From Kryptolebias marmoratus (lineage: Eukaryota > Chordata > Actinopteri > Cyprinodontiformes > Rivulidae): a stretch of DNA of 64,000 nucleotides. The notes beneath the pieces are model-generated. The model had not been told where the DNA came from, ran no database searches, and saw only the letters and a program-made list of their open reading frames with translations. Below, in pieces: positions 10,895 to 26,375 of this stretch (its first letter is position 1; every line of letters starts with the position of its first letter). A program made the translations under genes and the position numbers. The stretch spans positions 15,404,233-15,468,232 of the forward strand of contig NC_051439.1 of the NCBI RefSeq assembly GCF_001649575.2. Direction: 5' to 3'.

Positions 10895-11533
10895 TGTGGC
10901 TGAAAGTCGATTTAAAGTTTAAAACAATTGTTTTTATCTACACCATCGTGTCGATGAGAGACAAGTCCGGTGCTGCATTCAATGTCTGAAATTGAGAATA
11001 CGTCATTTTCATCACGCTTTGTTCAAACCGTGAAAAACAACAAGAAAACGACTGTCACCAGATTTATTGTGTTGCTGGTAGCTTAAAAAACAAACGTATA
11101 CTTAAATAAGTACAAAATATTCATGTAAAATGTAATACAATGACTTTGCCTGACGTTTAACTTTAAGAATAACAGAAGGATTTTGCGTGTAATGTTTAAG
11201 CTGACTTGTAGAGGGGCTAATGTAAATGACTACATATTAAAGTTATGAAATCTTCCCCTAACAACAGACTAAGAAATATGACTTAGTTTTGCATTTTATA
11301 TCTCTGACAATGTTAATTCCGAGTTTCCATGTTCCCCTTTAAGGCACTCAAAGAGGTGGTTCCGGAAGTAGTAGCGTTGGTGACGCCACGACTTCCTGAC
11401 CGACTTTGGTGCATGCTGATTGGCCAGTGGTCTTCTATGGAGTTGGCGCCATTGCGGGGCTTCGTACCGTGCTGTCTTCTTCGCGAGAAATACCTCTTTT
11501 TGTTGCGTGAATTAGCTAACTAGCTGCGGCGCG
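10895..11533. promoter_or_regulatory. Bidirectional zbtb8os/rbbp4 promoter
   Basis: The start codons of zbtb8os (minus) and rbbp4 (plus) are separated by 639 bp, as in the head-to-head human arrangement. Near rbbp4 there is a CCAAT/NF-Y-type site (GATTGG, around 11418-11423), an E2F-like TTGGCGCC (11443-11450) running into a YY1-like GCGCCATTG, and ETS-like ACTTCCTG near 11390. No TATA box is seen. CpG density rises towards rbbp4 and continues into its first intron. Confidence 0.7.
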
Positions 11534-14700
<3,167 letters not shown>

Positions 14701-15210
14701 GTCCGGTTTTCACTTCTCTCCTCTCGACCTGCTTGTGAAATGGAGCCGTGTCCGAGCGCCGCACGCGCCAACCATCAGATCTTTTTAAAACCATTTTGAG
14801 CAGCAGTGTTTTTTGTAGAAAGTGGAAGAATAAGACTCTGCACTGTCATTGTGTTGTGACATATTTAAAATGACGTCTGATTTTTATTAGATTGTTCTTG
14901 TTTTTTCCAAAATCAACTCCGGCTTGTAAAGAAACCGTCACAGACACGTCTGCTGTCATTCAAGTTTGTAATTTGATGGATTTTAATTTCTTTATGATTA
15001 GTTGTGCAGAAAACATGTCTACGGTGATCCATTTTGAATACAGCTGTACATACTGTAGGTTCTCCTCTCTTTTTTTTTTTTTTTGCTTTTTTTGTAGTTG
15101 AATTTTCCAGAGTGTGTATTGTTCTTTGTATGTGTTTCAATTTCTGCATTTTGTTTTTCTGTGCTACATCTGATCTTTTGTGTACCTAAGTATATTCATA
15201 ATAAAATATT
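14701..15210 (+). other. rbbp4: rbbp4 3' untranslated region with polyadenylation signal
   Basis: About 0.5 kb of T-rich noncoding sequence follows the stop codon, with AATAAA at 15200-15205. Confidence 0.7.
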
Positions 15211-15508
15211 TACAGTAAAGCTGTATATTTTGTTTCTTGGCAGTGCATGCTGCAGGTTGAATTGCATACAAGATGAAATCAGGACAAATAACTAAAACTT
15301 TAGGGGTTTTCTTCAGGGTTGGAGTGTGAAGACTCCACATTTCTTTAGATTTTTGTTTGCTAGGAGCCAGAGTTTATGATCTGGTTTTAAATTGTATTTC
15401 TTTGAAAGTTTCTGTTTTAACTCTGCACCCCTATTTGAACTACTTTTTTGAAGCACCTTCTGGTTGAATTACAGCTTTTGTTCTTGAGAACCCTCCAATT
15501 ATTTAAAG

Positions 15509-15690
15509 CAGGGGTGTCAATTAAAAAAAAAAAAAAAGCTGGTCCTAGCAAGGGCCAATCTCACTCAATATTTGCTGGAAAAAAGACAAATTAAGAGGTT
15601 TTAGATGTAATGTGTCAAATTCTCTATAGAAGTACAAACGAGCTTTTCCTAATAATATTCTATATAGTTTGGAACAAACATGTTAAATAA
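15509..15690 (+). mobile_element. Fragment of a non-autonomous hAT-type element
   Basis: It begins CAGGGGTGTCAA and continues through GGTCCTAGCAAGGGCCAATC and a TTTTAGATGTAATGTGTCAA stretch. These align by eye with the left part of the fuller element at 61638-62242. The right terminus is missing, and a poly-A run interrupts the start. The rest of 15211-16050 shows nothing recognisable. Confidence 0.6.
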
Positions 15691-16053
15691 ATATGCAGGT
15701 TTTGACATATTTCAGAGCTGCTGCCAAGCATTGGAAATCCTCCCCAGTTTTTGTTTTGTCTCCTTAATCATGTCTGTTAAGGTTAATTTAAACACCCGAA
15801 GGGTTCACCTGGTGACAGCGTTCAAACACTCATATCAGTTTCCACATTCAGCTCCACCCAGTAGGTAGGGCAAACAGGTGAAGCACATTCAGCAACAATT
15901 AAAAACGGATTTGCTCCTCAATCCCGTGTTGTTGAATTTCAGTGGACTCAAGAATTTAAACAAAACCGTCTTTGTGGTGATTCATTACAAAACGGCCAGC
16001 AGTGGACTCAGGTCTGATGAAGCTGTGATGTTGTGTCAACAAAACAGGAGATA

Positions 16054-16059
16054 TTTATT
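16054..16059 (-). other. sync: sync polyadenylation signal
   Basis: TTTATT on the plus strand reads AATAAA on the minus strand, about 145 bases beyond the sync stop codon. Confidence 0.5.
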
Positions 16060-16201
16060 TATTCTACAGCCCCAAAAAAATCTACATAATGTTGAATCAT
16101 TTCATTGAATGCAAAGATGGGATCAGAACAATTAAACATCAGGAAATTACAGGTTTGGACCATGCAGCAAAAGATAATATTGCAAATGTGGTTTGATGCA
16201 T

Positions 16202-17768
16202 TTAAGAAGAATGACTGGACGTGGATAGTTGGTCTTCTTCTGCGGAGGAATTACTGGCTTCATCTCTTCCTCTGCAAAACAAAATCTGTTAGTCATTTAT
16301 TTTAAGTTAAATCTGAAAGGATTCAAATACATTTTACCTCAATATTCTGAGCTCCATTTTAAGGCCCTCTGCGAGTTGCTCCAAATCCTTTTTAGATTGT
16401 TTTTGAGCTTCAAACTCCACCTGAAGCTCACCCAGCGTCTCCTGCAGTTTCTCTACCGTCTCCTGTTGGAACAGTAATAATGTTACCACACCTTTATCTC
16501 TCATTCCCCGTCTGATCAGACGAATCCTACCTTGTGATGTGTGACGCTGTCCTCCCTCTCTGTTTCCATGAGATGGATCCTCTTCTCCAGGAAGGATCTC
16601 TGCATCTCCAGCCTCTGCAGGTCCTCTATCAGGGGCCCCAGGCGGGCTCTCAGGTCCTCTGCCTGCTCCCTGCACTTTCTCACCGTTTCCTCTCCAATCT
16701 GCCTTCTCTTCAGTAAGGCCATGAGGCGGGGCTCGTACCAGCCCTCCAGGGCCCTCACGCTGCCGCTGAGCCTCCGCTGCAGGCTGATGGAAGCCCGCCT
16801 GCACTGGCTGACGTCGCTCATGGCCCGGGGCCTGCGGGGCCTCGAGGCCTGATCCCTGAGGGAGTTGAGCTGGTTCTGATGGTGCTCCTGCAGCTGGGAT
16901 AACTCCTGGGTCAGATGCTGGAGGTGGACCTTCAGCTCCTCCTATAAAGAAATGGAAAATAACGCTCAAGCACTGAAAAGTAAAACTAAGTTTTTGGCAA
17001 AAATAGATAAATAACTGCTAGTTAATTAGAAATAAAACAATTTAACTTATATCATATTAGCACTTCTGCCTTGGGATTACAAATGCAAGTTTGATCAATA
17101 TTCTAAATGTTTTTATTTTCTATACATAATTCTTGGCAAGTCAATAAACCCAGTTGATAAAAACTGCATCAGTGAACCTGTTTATCACGGTCACACAGGA
17201 GTGACCCCAGCAAGATTTTATATTCTCTATTCAAAAAAGGAGACAAGTGGGCACAAAACGGTGATTATTAAAAGTCACTAATCACAGACTTATTCTTGGC
17301 AGTTTTTTTAGTTTTTACCTGTGTTACAGCAGACTGAGCCACCTCATACTGGTGTGCAGCCAGGGTCACCTGGCTCTGGATACAGTCTCTGGCCGTGGCA
17401 AACAGTTTCCTCTTCACCTGCAGCGCTTCCTCGTGAACGGCCTTATAATCCAGCTGAGCCAGGGCGAGCAGCCTCTGTGCGTCCACCAGCCTCCATCTGA
17501 GGAGCTCCACGACCCGCAGCAGGGGTTCCCGCATTGCGACAAGCTCCTGGACCAGCTCGTCCCTCTGCCTCTCCAGATGAGACACTTGCTGGATCCAGTG
17601 CTCAAAAAGCTGCCCCAGAGCGCTCATGTCTGCCTGGTCCACCTTTAACATACTGTCCTGGGTGGGTTCATACAGGGGGAAGGTAGACTCCATGTCAGAG
17701 TCAGGCTGAGGGGTTTTTGAGCCATCCTCCATGTCTTTACCATCCTCTGCTGGTCTTTGACTGCTCAT
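16202..17768 (-). CDS. sync: sync, syncoilin (intermediate-filament family)
   Basis: Syncoilin is a muscle-enriched type III/IV-like intermediate filament protein. It binds desmin and alpha-dystrobrevin and links filaments to the dystrophin complex. The four coding exons are 17768-17319, 16941-16531, 16462-16338 and 16271-16202, giving 351 residues; human is longer, about 480. An acidic, Pro/Ser-rich head (residues 1 to about 50) is followed by a heptad-rich coiled-coil rod. A short Ser/acidic tail ends TSSHSS. I chose the MSSQRPAED start because an acceptor (TTTACAG|) lies a few bases upstream, implying a noncoding first exon, possibly ending at the donor |GTAAGT at 17908. The identity rests on rod similarity and on its position between rbbp4 and nhsl3, as in human. 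Confidence 0.88.
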
Positions 17769-17774
17769 GACAAG

Positions 17775-19100
17775 CTGTAAACAAGCTGATGTCATCATTC
17801 TACTAATAATCATAAAGTCATTAACATCGGTTTCATTCAATATTAGAAGCTACACCGCACAGAGATGATCAACAACACGAATAACATATAAACATGTATT
17901 TTACTTACTTTTTTAAAAAAGATAATAGGTCAGAAGTTCCTGTATCTTTGAGTAGAGTTTGCTTTTAGCTCCAAGTAGTGTGTCTCCAAGAAAACACAGG
18001 CACACTTTCTGTTTATTAATAACACTGAAGCACTGGGGGAAATTCTATCTAAGACTTTCTCGTGGGATTGCTAACTGTGTCAGCGCTGGGAACAGACTGG
18101 CTTAAATGCCCTGGATGCACCATGTCCGGACCAGCCTGTGAGCCTAGGAAAACTATATTTAGACAGACTGACGGCTTGGGTTTTATGTGCATGGAAGTGG
18201 GCAGGGGCATTGTGGAGGAAATCAACAACCTTCCAGGGCTTTAAATCACAAACAGGCCTCAGAAAACTCTGCAGGCAAACATGACAACATTAGCAGACCG
18301 GTGCAACCAGCCCTCAGCAGAGCTGCCTGTAAAGGTTGCATGACTGATGAACACACTTGTTTTGAATGTTTTGCATAGTGCCTGTCAAACCTGTCACAGA
18401 CATGGAAAGAAGTGCACGGGAAGGAAAAGAGGAATTTCATAAATAACAAGGAACAAGTTACAAATAAAGTAGTATTCATCTATGTAACTAGTTGACATTT
18501 TTACTTGCAACTTATCTGAAGACTAAGTAGACTAGTACAGACTAGTGAAGTTAATGTTGTTACAATATAAAGTCAAATTTATTTAAAATGATTCACACAA
18601 TCCTCGTTTTTACTTTACATAGCATAGAATAACCCTGTATTTGTGCCTCCTGTATGAAATTTGTGTTGTTGCAATAGCAAAAATGTTGTTTTACTAATAA
18701 AAAAATCTGCTTTGGTAATTTTAGGTTCAGGTACAGTTTTGCTATTTTTAACTTGTAGCTACTACAGTGCTAGTTGTTGCTTTTAGCTACTTTTGTGCTG
18801 ATTTCAGCTTGCAGCTATCATGCTAATTTTAGCATTTAGCTACATTGCAGCGTTCAGCCGTTTTTATTCAATTTTAAGTATGTAGTATTAGCTATGTTCT
18901 AATTTACAGGGGCAAAATACATCATTTTGACTAAAAATGAGTGGCTGCAGTTCCTCTCCCCGCCACCAGATGTCGCCCCAGCACCGAGCGGCCTCACCTG
19001 AGCCGAGCCTCCTCCTCCTCCTCCTCCTCCTCCTTCAGGTGGGCGCTGCAGGTCGACGGGGGTTTTCCTCTTCGTTCCTTCAGTCTGTAGCCCGACAGCA
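17775..19100. other. sync upstream / nhsl3 upstream intergenic region
   Basis: It contains the probable noncoding first exon of sync (donor-like site at 17908-17907) and then AT-rich spacer. A degenerate TTTTAGCTAC repeat occupies 18740-18852. A (CTC)n run lies near 19010-19035. No further coding signal is seen. Confidence 0.5.
18740..18852. repeat. Degenerate TTTTAGCTAC/GCTAA repeat
   Basis: Short words TTTTAGCTAC, GCTAATTTTAGC and TTTAGCTAC recur irregularly. The same vocabulary appears at 50051-50170, so this is a dispersed degenerate repeat family. Confidence 0.6.
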
Positions 19101-19382
19101 CATGACAGCGGAGGAAAAGTTTATTTTCTTGACAAACCAAGGGTCGAACCGGCAGAGACTTGAGTTGTTTTTGTGTTTTTTTGTCGCTTAATGAATCCAG
19201 TTGTTTCATGAAGCGCGCCGCGGCGTTTTCAAGGAAATGCTTTACATGAAGTTTTCCTAAGAAGACTGAGAACTTAAAAAAAAGTAAAGAAGAAGTTTGG
19301 AGTTGGAATGAGGCCCCAGAGAGACGCTTCAAATGGAGAGTGAGTGAAATCAATAAAACCAGGATCTTTAAAACTTCTCAAG
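19100..19382 (+). promoter_or_regulatory. nhsl3: Possible noncoding first exon and promoter of nhsl3
   Basis: This is a locally GC/CpG-rich stretch (GCGCGCCGCGGCG near 19215) in AT-rich DNA. It is followed by plausible donors, AAATGGAGA|GTGAGT near 19338 and CTCAAG|GTATGT at 19382. The nhsl3 start-codon exon begins with an acceptor at 26351, so an upstream noncoding exon is required somewhere; this is the best candidate. Confidence 0.4.
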
Positions 19383-22300
19383 GTATGTTTTACTTCTGTT
19401 TTATCTTTAGAAAGTTATTTATGTGTAGCTTTTGTCAGCTCTGACTGTCTGAAATGCACATTCTGTATAAAATGGAGTTGAGTATTCCTGGGAAAATAAC
19501 TTTTTCCAGCTTTAAAACTAATAGCTATAAAAAATTAACTTTACATACATTTGTGTCGCACTTTTTCATCGTGTTGCTAAATCCGCCGCAGCTGTTCTGA
19601 TACAAACAAACTTTAAAGCTTTAGTTTGAAGTTAAAAGATTAGTTGTCGTGTCATTAAGAACCAGAAGGTGTGGTGCAGATAGGTGTATTAAATGCGTTT
19701 AGATGTGGGAGACTGGCTCAGCTTGAGGGATCCTGGGAGGTAATTTAAAACTTCTGCTTCTTCTCTCAGCTCAGGACAATAAAAGCTATTGTTTGCTGTT
19801 CCTTACCCAGCTGGAAAAGACTTCTGACACTTAGTTTCAGCTGTTTCAGTCACTGGGTGTCCAGAAATAAAAAGGACCCCTTCAGCCCCCCCTTTTTGTT
19901 TTTGTTTACCTGCTGGACTTTGGACAGGAGGCGAGCTCCAGATCTGAACTTTAATTTACTGCAGCACTTTTAGTTGTTTTTCTTTTAATCTTTGTTTTTT
20001 ACCTTTGGTAGGTGAGGCTAGGAATGAAACATTTGTTTAGAAAGGGTGTGTCACATACTGGTGCAGCTCCTTCACCAGGCTGCCATGCCAAGGCTTGTAC
20101 CTGTGGAAATTACAGGTGTGCTATGTAAGCAGCTGAGATTCTGCAGACGACCCAGACAGGCTTTGATGTGGAGGTAAGGCGACAGATAACACGGGGCTGT
20201 AAGGAGAAGGAGCAGTTCCATTTAAACCAACGAGAAAAGATGCATTCTTTTCTGTGGAAACGGTGCGACCGGATTCACATCCAGTTGTGAGCTTCGTCAG
20301 TGGAGGAAAGGTCAAAGCAGCTGGTCCAGACAGGCAGCCAGAAGAGGAACAACCAATAATGAACACATGACTGACTGAGTGGTGTCTGTGTGTCACAGAG
20401 GCTTCATGAGTGGGAAACAGTCTGCCGTTAATCAGAAGGATGAGTAAATCATCCAGGTCCTTATCGCCACTTCGGAAGAATCTAATGGGCTGCTGTTAGA
20501 TTAAAGGACCATGAATCGTCATCTCTTTACTGTCCAAGATGCTTTGTTTTTTTTCCCCTATAGATCTGTCCACAGAGGTGACAGCCATTTTAAGGGACTA
20601 ACTCCTGCCTTCCACATCAGCAGTTTACTGACAAATATGTAAAATAAGATTAGCTCATAAGCAGATATCTCCTGCCATGTCTTATGACTACTTCGCTCAA
20701 TTTCCTCCAGACGTTGAAGCCGGCTTTGGGGCAAAAATCTGTGTTTTGTGGCTTTAAAAAAATGTGTCCGTTCAGTCTGCCAGCAACAGCATGGAAATAC
20801 AACCCAGAATGACCAGAAGCAGAGTACAATAAATTATCAGTACTTAATTTAAGCATCAAGTTAGATATATTTGTGTTTCACAAATATAATAACTGGTTCT
20901 AAAACACTGGGTATCAGCCAGTGGACGGCCAATAACAGTGATTAGCTGACCCATCCAGGATTATAATGCCTGTTTAGCCCCATGTACAGTGCAAGTATAA
21001 CAGTTTTTAACATGATTGAATTTAAAACATATTTTCCTGATTTGCTGCCTTCAGTCCTTTAATCCTGCAGGCATTAGTCCACTGTTTCCTCCTCTCTAGC
21101 TGCTTTTAGGCAGATGAAAATATGCAGGAACTATGGGTCTGTTTATCGTTTACGTCTTGAGTTTAATGCCTGCTGTCACAGGAGTAAACGCCACACCATC
21201 TAGGCAGTTTTTACTGCTGGGGCTTGCACTGTTTACATGATTTTGGACCCTAAGATGATCATGTGACTGCAGACAGATCTGTTATGAGAATATAAATCAG
21301 TTTTCCCTTTAATTCCAAACTATTTTTTACTCATTTTCTTGGTACTTCTGGCCACTCACACGCCTCTCAGACTGAGGTAGCTCCATATTTAAAGGATGTT
21401 ATTAAGACCAGGTTGTAGTTTTAGGTCTCCACAGTCCAGCTGTGCTCACGTCCTCTGTGGACTGGTTTCTGCAGCGGGGCAGCGGTTTCTTTTTGTCCAA
21501 GTTTGACCTGCTTGTTCGGGGGTCTTAAAGGCCGCAGTCCAAACTTAGACTCCTGGCAACCCATGGAGGCAACACAAACATGACACTTCACAGCCGTTGT
21601 CCCTGCTGGATGTCATCTTAAAGAGAAAAAATCTACCTTGGGTTCACCTTTTGCTGCACAATCCAATGTAGCAGTTTATCTACTTTGACAACAATCAGTT
21701 CATCTATTAAGTGTGTTTATTGTAAACACAGTTGCCCCACATTTTCTACTTCCACTCTTGTTTTACTCATCCACAGATAATATCAGCCAATGGAAACACA
21801 CAGCCTCATATTATTATGTTATCTCAAAATGACTCCCATGTGCCAGCTATTATCCATTTTCTTCCCCGGGCGAGTTTTTAGGGGGCTGAAGGAGGGACGG
21901 GTGAGGGGGATGATTGGGAGAGGGAGAAAAAGGGACGAGGAGTGGAGGACTTGAGCGTGTGGGGAGGGTGAAAGCAGATTTTGAAAGAAGAGTTCTTTAG
22001 ACGGTAATTATCAATCTCTCAGGAATGCAGCTGTCGCTCTTACCAGACAAGCTGCTGCATGGCTACAACAGCTTCGCTGCTCTCCTGCTTGCATTACCCC
22101 ATCGCAGGCCGTCCCTGTCTAACGTGCACACACACCGAGAGCCTACGCAGCCTCAGAAAGCCTTGCAAAAGTTCGGTTTGTTTTTGTTGTTCTCGATACC
22201 CACATGCTCGTTTTCTGAAACTGTATACTTTTCTGCAGCAGACAAAGAGACCACATAATGTCAGTAAGGGATTATCTTTCGGTCTAAGTTCTTTGCCGCT

Positions 22301-25300
22301 GCATGTTTATGCTGATATGTTGGCAGGAAAACAAACTCCTCGAAACTTTTGGCCACCCGGAGTTTTGGTTCTTTAAGTCTCCTCTGCTCAGGAAAAAAAA
22401 GGAAGCTAATTTTTTTTTGCATATTTCACACAGCCCCTGTCTTCTTTAGTCATTTACCAGTTTCCGTTGACCAGCAGCTCTTACAGTGACCCCTGTCATC
22501 AGTCATCTTGTGGAATGAGTGCTCGCAGATGAGTGTGCAGAGACGTGGTTCAGACAAGGTTACTTAAGTTTGTTCCCAAGTAGCAATGCTCGCCTTTGTT
22601 TGATAAAGCCCAGAGAAGACAGCCAACGCCCTGAATGATGCCTGCAGGTGCTGCACAGTAACACCAGTTTTGCTCAACACTTGCCATTTAGCAACAGGAT
22701 CATAAAATGTAAAAAAAAAAAATCTGAATTTCCACACAAGCTGTTAATGTAAACCCTACTGCTGTGTCTTTTTAATGTGCGTTTCTTGCAAAAAGGCTGG
22801 AACAGATCCAGAACACCCATCCCACCTTCTATAAGAGAAGTATTAAGCTCCTGATTGATCATTTTTCTCTTCTCATGCAGCTTTAGGATTGTTGCCATGT
22901 GAAACCAGCAGCTTAGGCGTAGATATGAATGGCCTAATGGATAAACTGAGCCGGTCCTAATTCAAACAAAGGTGGCTGTCTGTATCTCTGCCACTCCCTC
23001 CTGCCTTATCCCCGTGAGGTCTGCTCTGGCAGCTACCCTGCGTGACTCAGTGCGGTTACATTTCCATTTCCTGTAGCCCCCCTCCTTTGTCCCCCAGGCC
23101 ACTCGCTTACCTGTGAGATTCTTATTGCTCCTGTTTGCCAGAGCCGATAAGATTACAGCTCACTGTGTGAGCCCACTGAGAGTTTTGAGGGGCTGCTGTT
23201 AGAGGTCAGAAGTCGTTCAGCTCCTGTTTTGGATCAAAAGGTGTTTTAACCTGCCATGCGTGACGTGTTTAACCTCGCTTTTCACCTCCCGAATGCACTT
23301 TGTACTGGTGTAAATCCCACCTTTACAGGAGTTCAGCGGTGCAGCTTTGACACTGATCTGTTCGGGGTGTCTGCTGGTCGTTTTCAGACATCACATACTA
23401 TCCTGTGCATTCTTTGCACAATTCTTTGTCAGCTGGAGTGTGGGATGAAGCTGCATGGAGCATAATCCTGAATTAGCACATTACAGCAGGGCTTTGCTCC
23501 GGGCAAGGCAGGTGTCCCTGCCTCCCATCGCTTTACAGTTGCTGACGTGTCTGCAGGAGAGCTGAGGAGATGCAGGTTCGCCCTGGAGTTCATGTCCTCA
23601 AGCTGCAGTTCATATCACTGTCAGGACACTGTAGGACACATCGTTTCCTCATATACCCAGTGTCTGAGTTTCATGTGAGTGTACTAACTTTTTTTTATTC
23701 CTGTTTACTTTGCGAGGACGTGTGCACGCTACGCGTCAGAGCTGCAGGTATTGACTCAACGTGTTGAGGTTTCTGAGGTTAGAGCGGTATCTTCTGTCCG
23801 ATGGGAGGTTTGACGTCTTTTGTGAAGGCTAAGTAAACAGCATGTTGGGACACACGGCTGCTCCAGCAGGACTGGGGCTGATCTTTAAACCCTCAGATAT
23901 TTCATGTGAGGCAGAGACAGCGAGGGGACACAGGTTTTTATTCAGTTAAACCACCTAAAACCGATACATGCCACATGTTTGGTGTAAAAAATCAGACTTT
24001 TGTGCTTGTAGTTTATGTACAAACTTACTTTATTTTTACTGAAAGGTGTAACTAAAGATTGTGTTCAAAAAAGATGATCAGACTTATATTTTTAGACGTT
24101 TAAAAGAGCCTATGCGTCACCCATAGATTTGTTTGCAGGACTGAAAATTACAGGTTGTTTTGTTTAACCACAGCATCGGTGACATGAGTCAATTCCTTAA
24201 AGACCACAATACCCAAGCGGTGGTCCTCTGGGTGGTCTTTGCCGCAACCCAGAGTTCTTAGCATTGATCTGGTCGTCCTGTGATGTAAGTAACACGAGGA
24301 GTTGTTGGACTCTCAGCAGCCTGTGGGCTGTAAGGGAATAAACCAGCCTCAAAGAGAAGGACAGAGACGTTTGATTATTGCAGCCAGAGCTGATGCAGGG
24401 ATGTTAGTCATGCCTAAATGACTGTAATTTGGAGCAGGAGAAACACGGGGCCGAGTGTAGGGACAAGACTGTTACTTTTCTCCGGAGAAGATGGAAGCTC
24501 CACTCTGGTTTTTGGGCTTTCACTGCATCATCATGGTCCTCGGAGCGCACTTCCTTCACGCCTGCTGAAACATCTCAGATGTGCCATAGATTTCAGATTA
24601 TCCCTTCATATTCAGCTAAACACTCCTGGTGTGAATTTGGATTCAAACTTCTTTAGGATTTAAAGTTATGCATCACATTTCTAGTAGCAACCAGTCCTGT
24701 GTTTTGACAAAAATCAAAGGTGTGACAATAAAAATACTGATTTCATCTAATTGTAATGGATATCCTGCTGTAGTAGATCTCATGTTTCAAAAAGGTGTTT
24801 TCACAATGAAGTCAACCATTTCTGATTTATGCAATTCTTTTTAATTTGTAGTTTTGTTCAGACTTAAATATATATCAAGTGTTGGATGGATTGTCATATA
24901 TTTTGTAACCTAATTAGGAGTTTTTGAGCATGAATTTAAATCTTAAGTGTTTAAATTCACAACTTTCTTAAGCTTTATGGATGTTTTCTATATATTTTTG
25001 TATGAACTCAAGACATAACTCACAGCTCGATAACAAAACTGATTATTTAATGAAAATATTAGCTATACTGCTGAGCCCTGCTTTAATTTTATGGATTTAT
25101 GATTGCAAATAGATGTCAGTTTCATGAGTGTCAGCTGTGTGTTTTGAAATGATGAACATATAAAGTTCACCATGATGGACTTGTGCAAACTTTGCATGGA
25201 TTTGGAAGAAAATGTCCTGTTGGTGTTTTCCCTGATGTGACCACAAAGTGATATTTATGACCTTCAAGAGGACTGTCAGACTTCTGTATTAGATTTTTGC

Positions 25301-26351
25301 TCCGTTTTCGCTCCACGCTTCACGTTCCAGCTCTGCAAAAGTCATGTTTGTAAAACTCCGAGAACATGACATGCAGTACGTTTCTGTGGTTTGCTTTCGT
25401 GTCCCGTCATGCGGCGGCAAAGTGCTCCTTCACGCTGGAAGGTGGTTGGTTACGCTTCTCACACTTTACTAAAACCAGTTTGTAGGTTGTTTCGTTTTTC
25501 TTCAAAACACAGACACCTTTTATAGGAATTCAAGACCGTTTCATTGTGACTCCTGCTGTCCAGACTCTGTTTTCTGTCGTCCTTAAACCTCGCTCCTACG
25601 TTTATTATGATGATAAATTTCTAATAAAGTGCAGAGCTGGAAGAAGCCCAGAGTAAGATACTCGTCGCCCAGGAGCAAAGCCGGGAAATCCGCCTCGTGG
25701 TAGAAAACAAGGTAAAGAGGTGGGGGAAGGAAGCAAAGGGAGGTGGATGAGATCATACAACGGAGTGAAGAAAAATTACAGGAAGATGGGTTCATAAAAC
25801 ACTGATAGATGAATGCACGCTGTTCAGGAAGACTCCTTTAATGCCCACTAGTGTGTGCCGTTTAATTTTCTCCTCTTTACCTCCTCCCAGGGCGCTGTTG
25901 TGGCTGAGTGTAAACGTGCATGAGCTTACGGGTGCGGCTTTGTGAATTATGACTCCTTGTTCTGGAATGAAGGGAGCGGTGCCAGTTTGTTCTTAACAGA
26001 ACTCAGGAGTTTGGTTTAGAGGAAGGACTGTGGTCTGAGTCGTCTGAATACACAGGATGCACATTTATTTGTTGCACGTCTCCATGAACCAGACGGAACG
26101 ATCTGCGCTGACGAGAACCCAGAGTTTTATCTAGAATCAGCAACGTCCACAATCATGAGAATAATAAGCTTTTGAGGTTAAGAAACCTGAATTTTATGTC
26201 TGCTTTATTTGTCAAAACTCACTGGGATTGAGATGATTTTAATACTGAACACATTTCCTTTTAAAAATCTGGAATTTAGAGGTATGAAATCAATCAGAAA
26301 TCCACAGTCTCTTATCGTTGAGATAATTTCTTCGTTTTTTCTCTTTTTCAG
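19383..26351 (+). other. Presumed nhsl3 5' intron, no gene seen
   Basis: About 7 kb without any open frame of coding quality, RNA gene or clear mobile element. A short purine-rich GGGAGAGGGAG-type stretch occurs near 21890-21970. Open frames here are short and lack splice or family support. Confidence 0.5.
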
Positions 26352-26375
26352 GGCGTAGCTCCAGTGTGAGGTGGC

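Noticed and set aside
16334..16969. 211-codon minus-strand frame over sync exon 2
   Set aside because: It is mostly a Pro/Gly/Ala-rich out-of-frame reading of the syncoilin rod exon; the true frame is the heptad-rich one.
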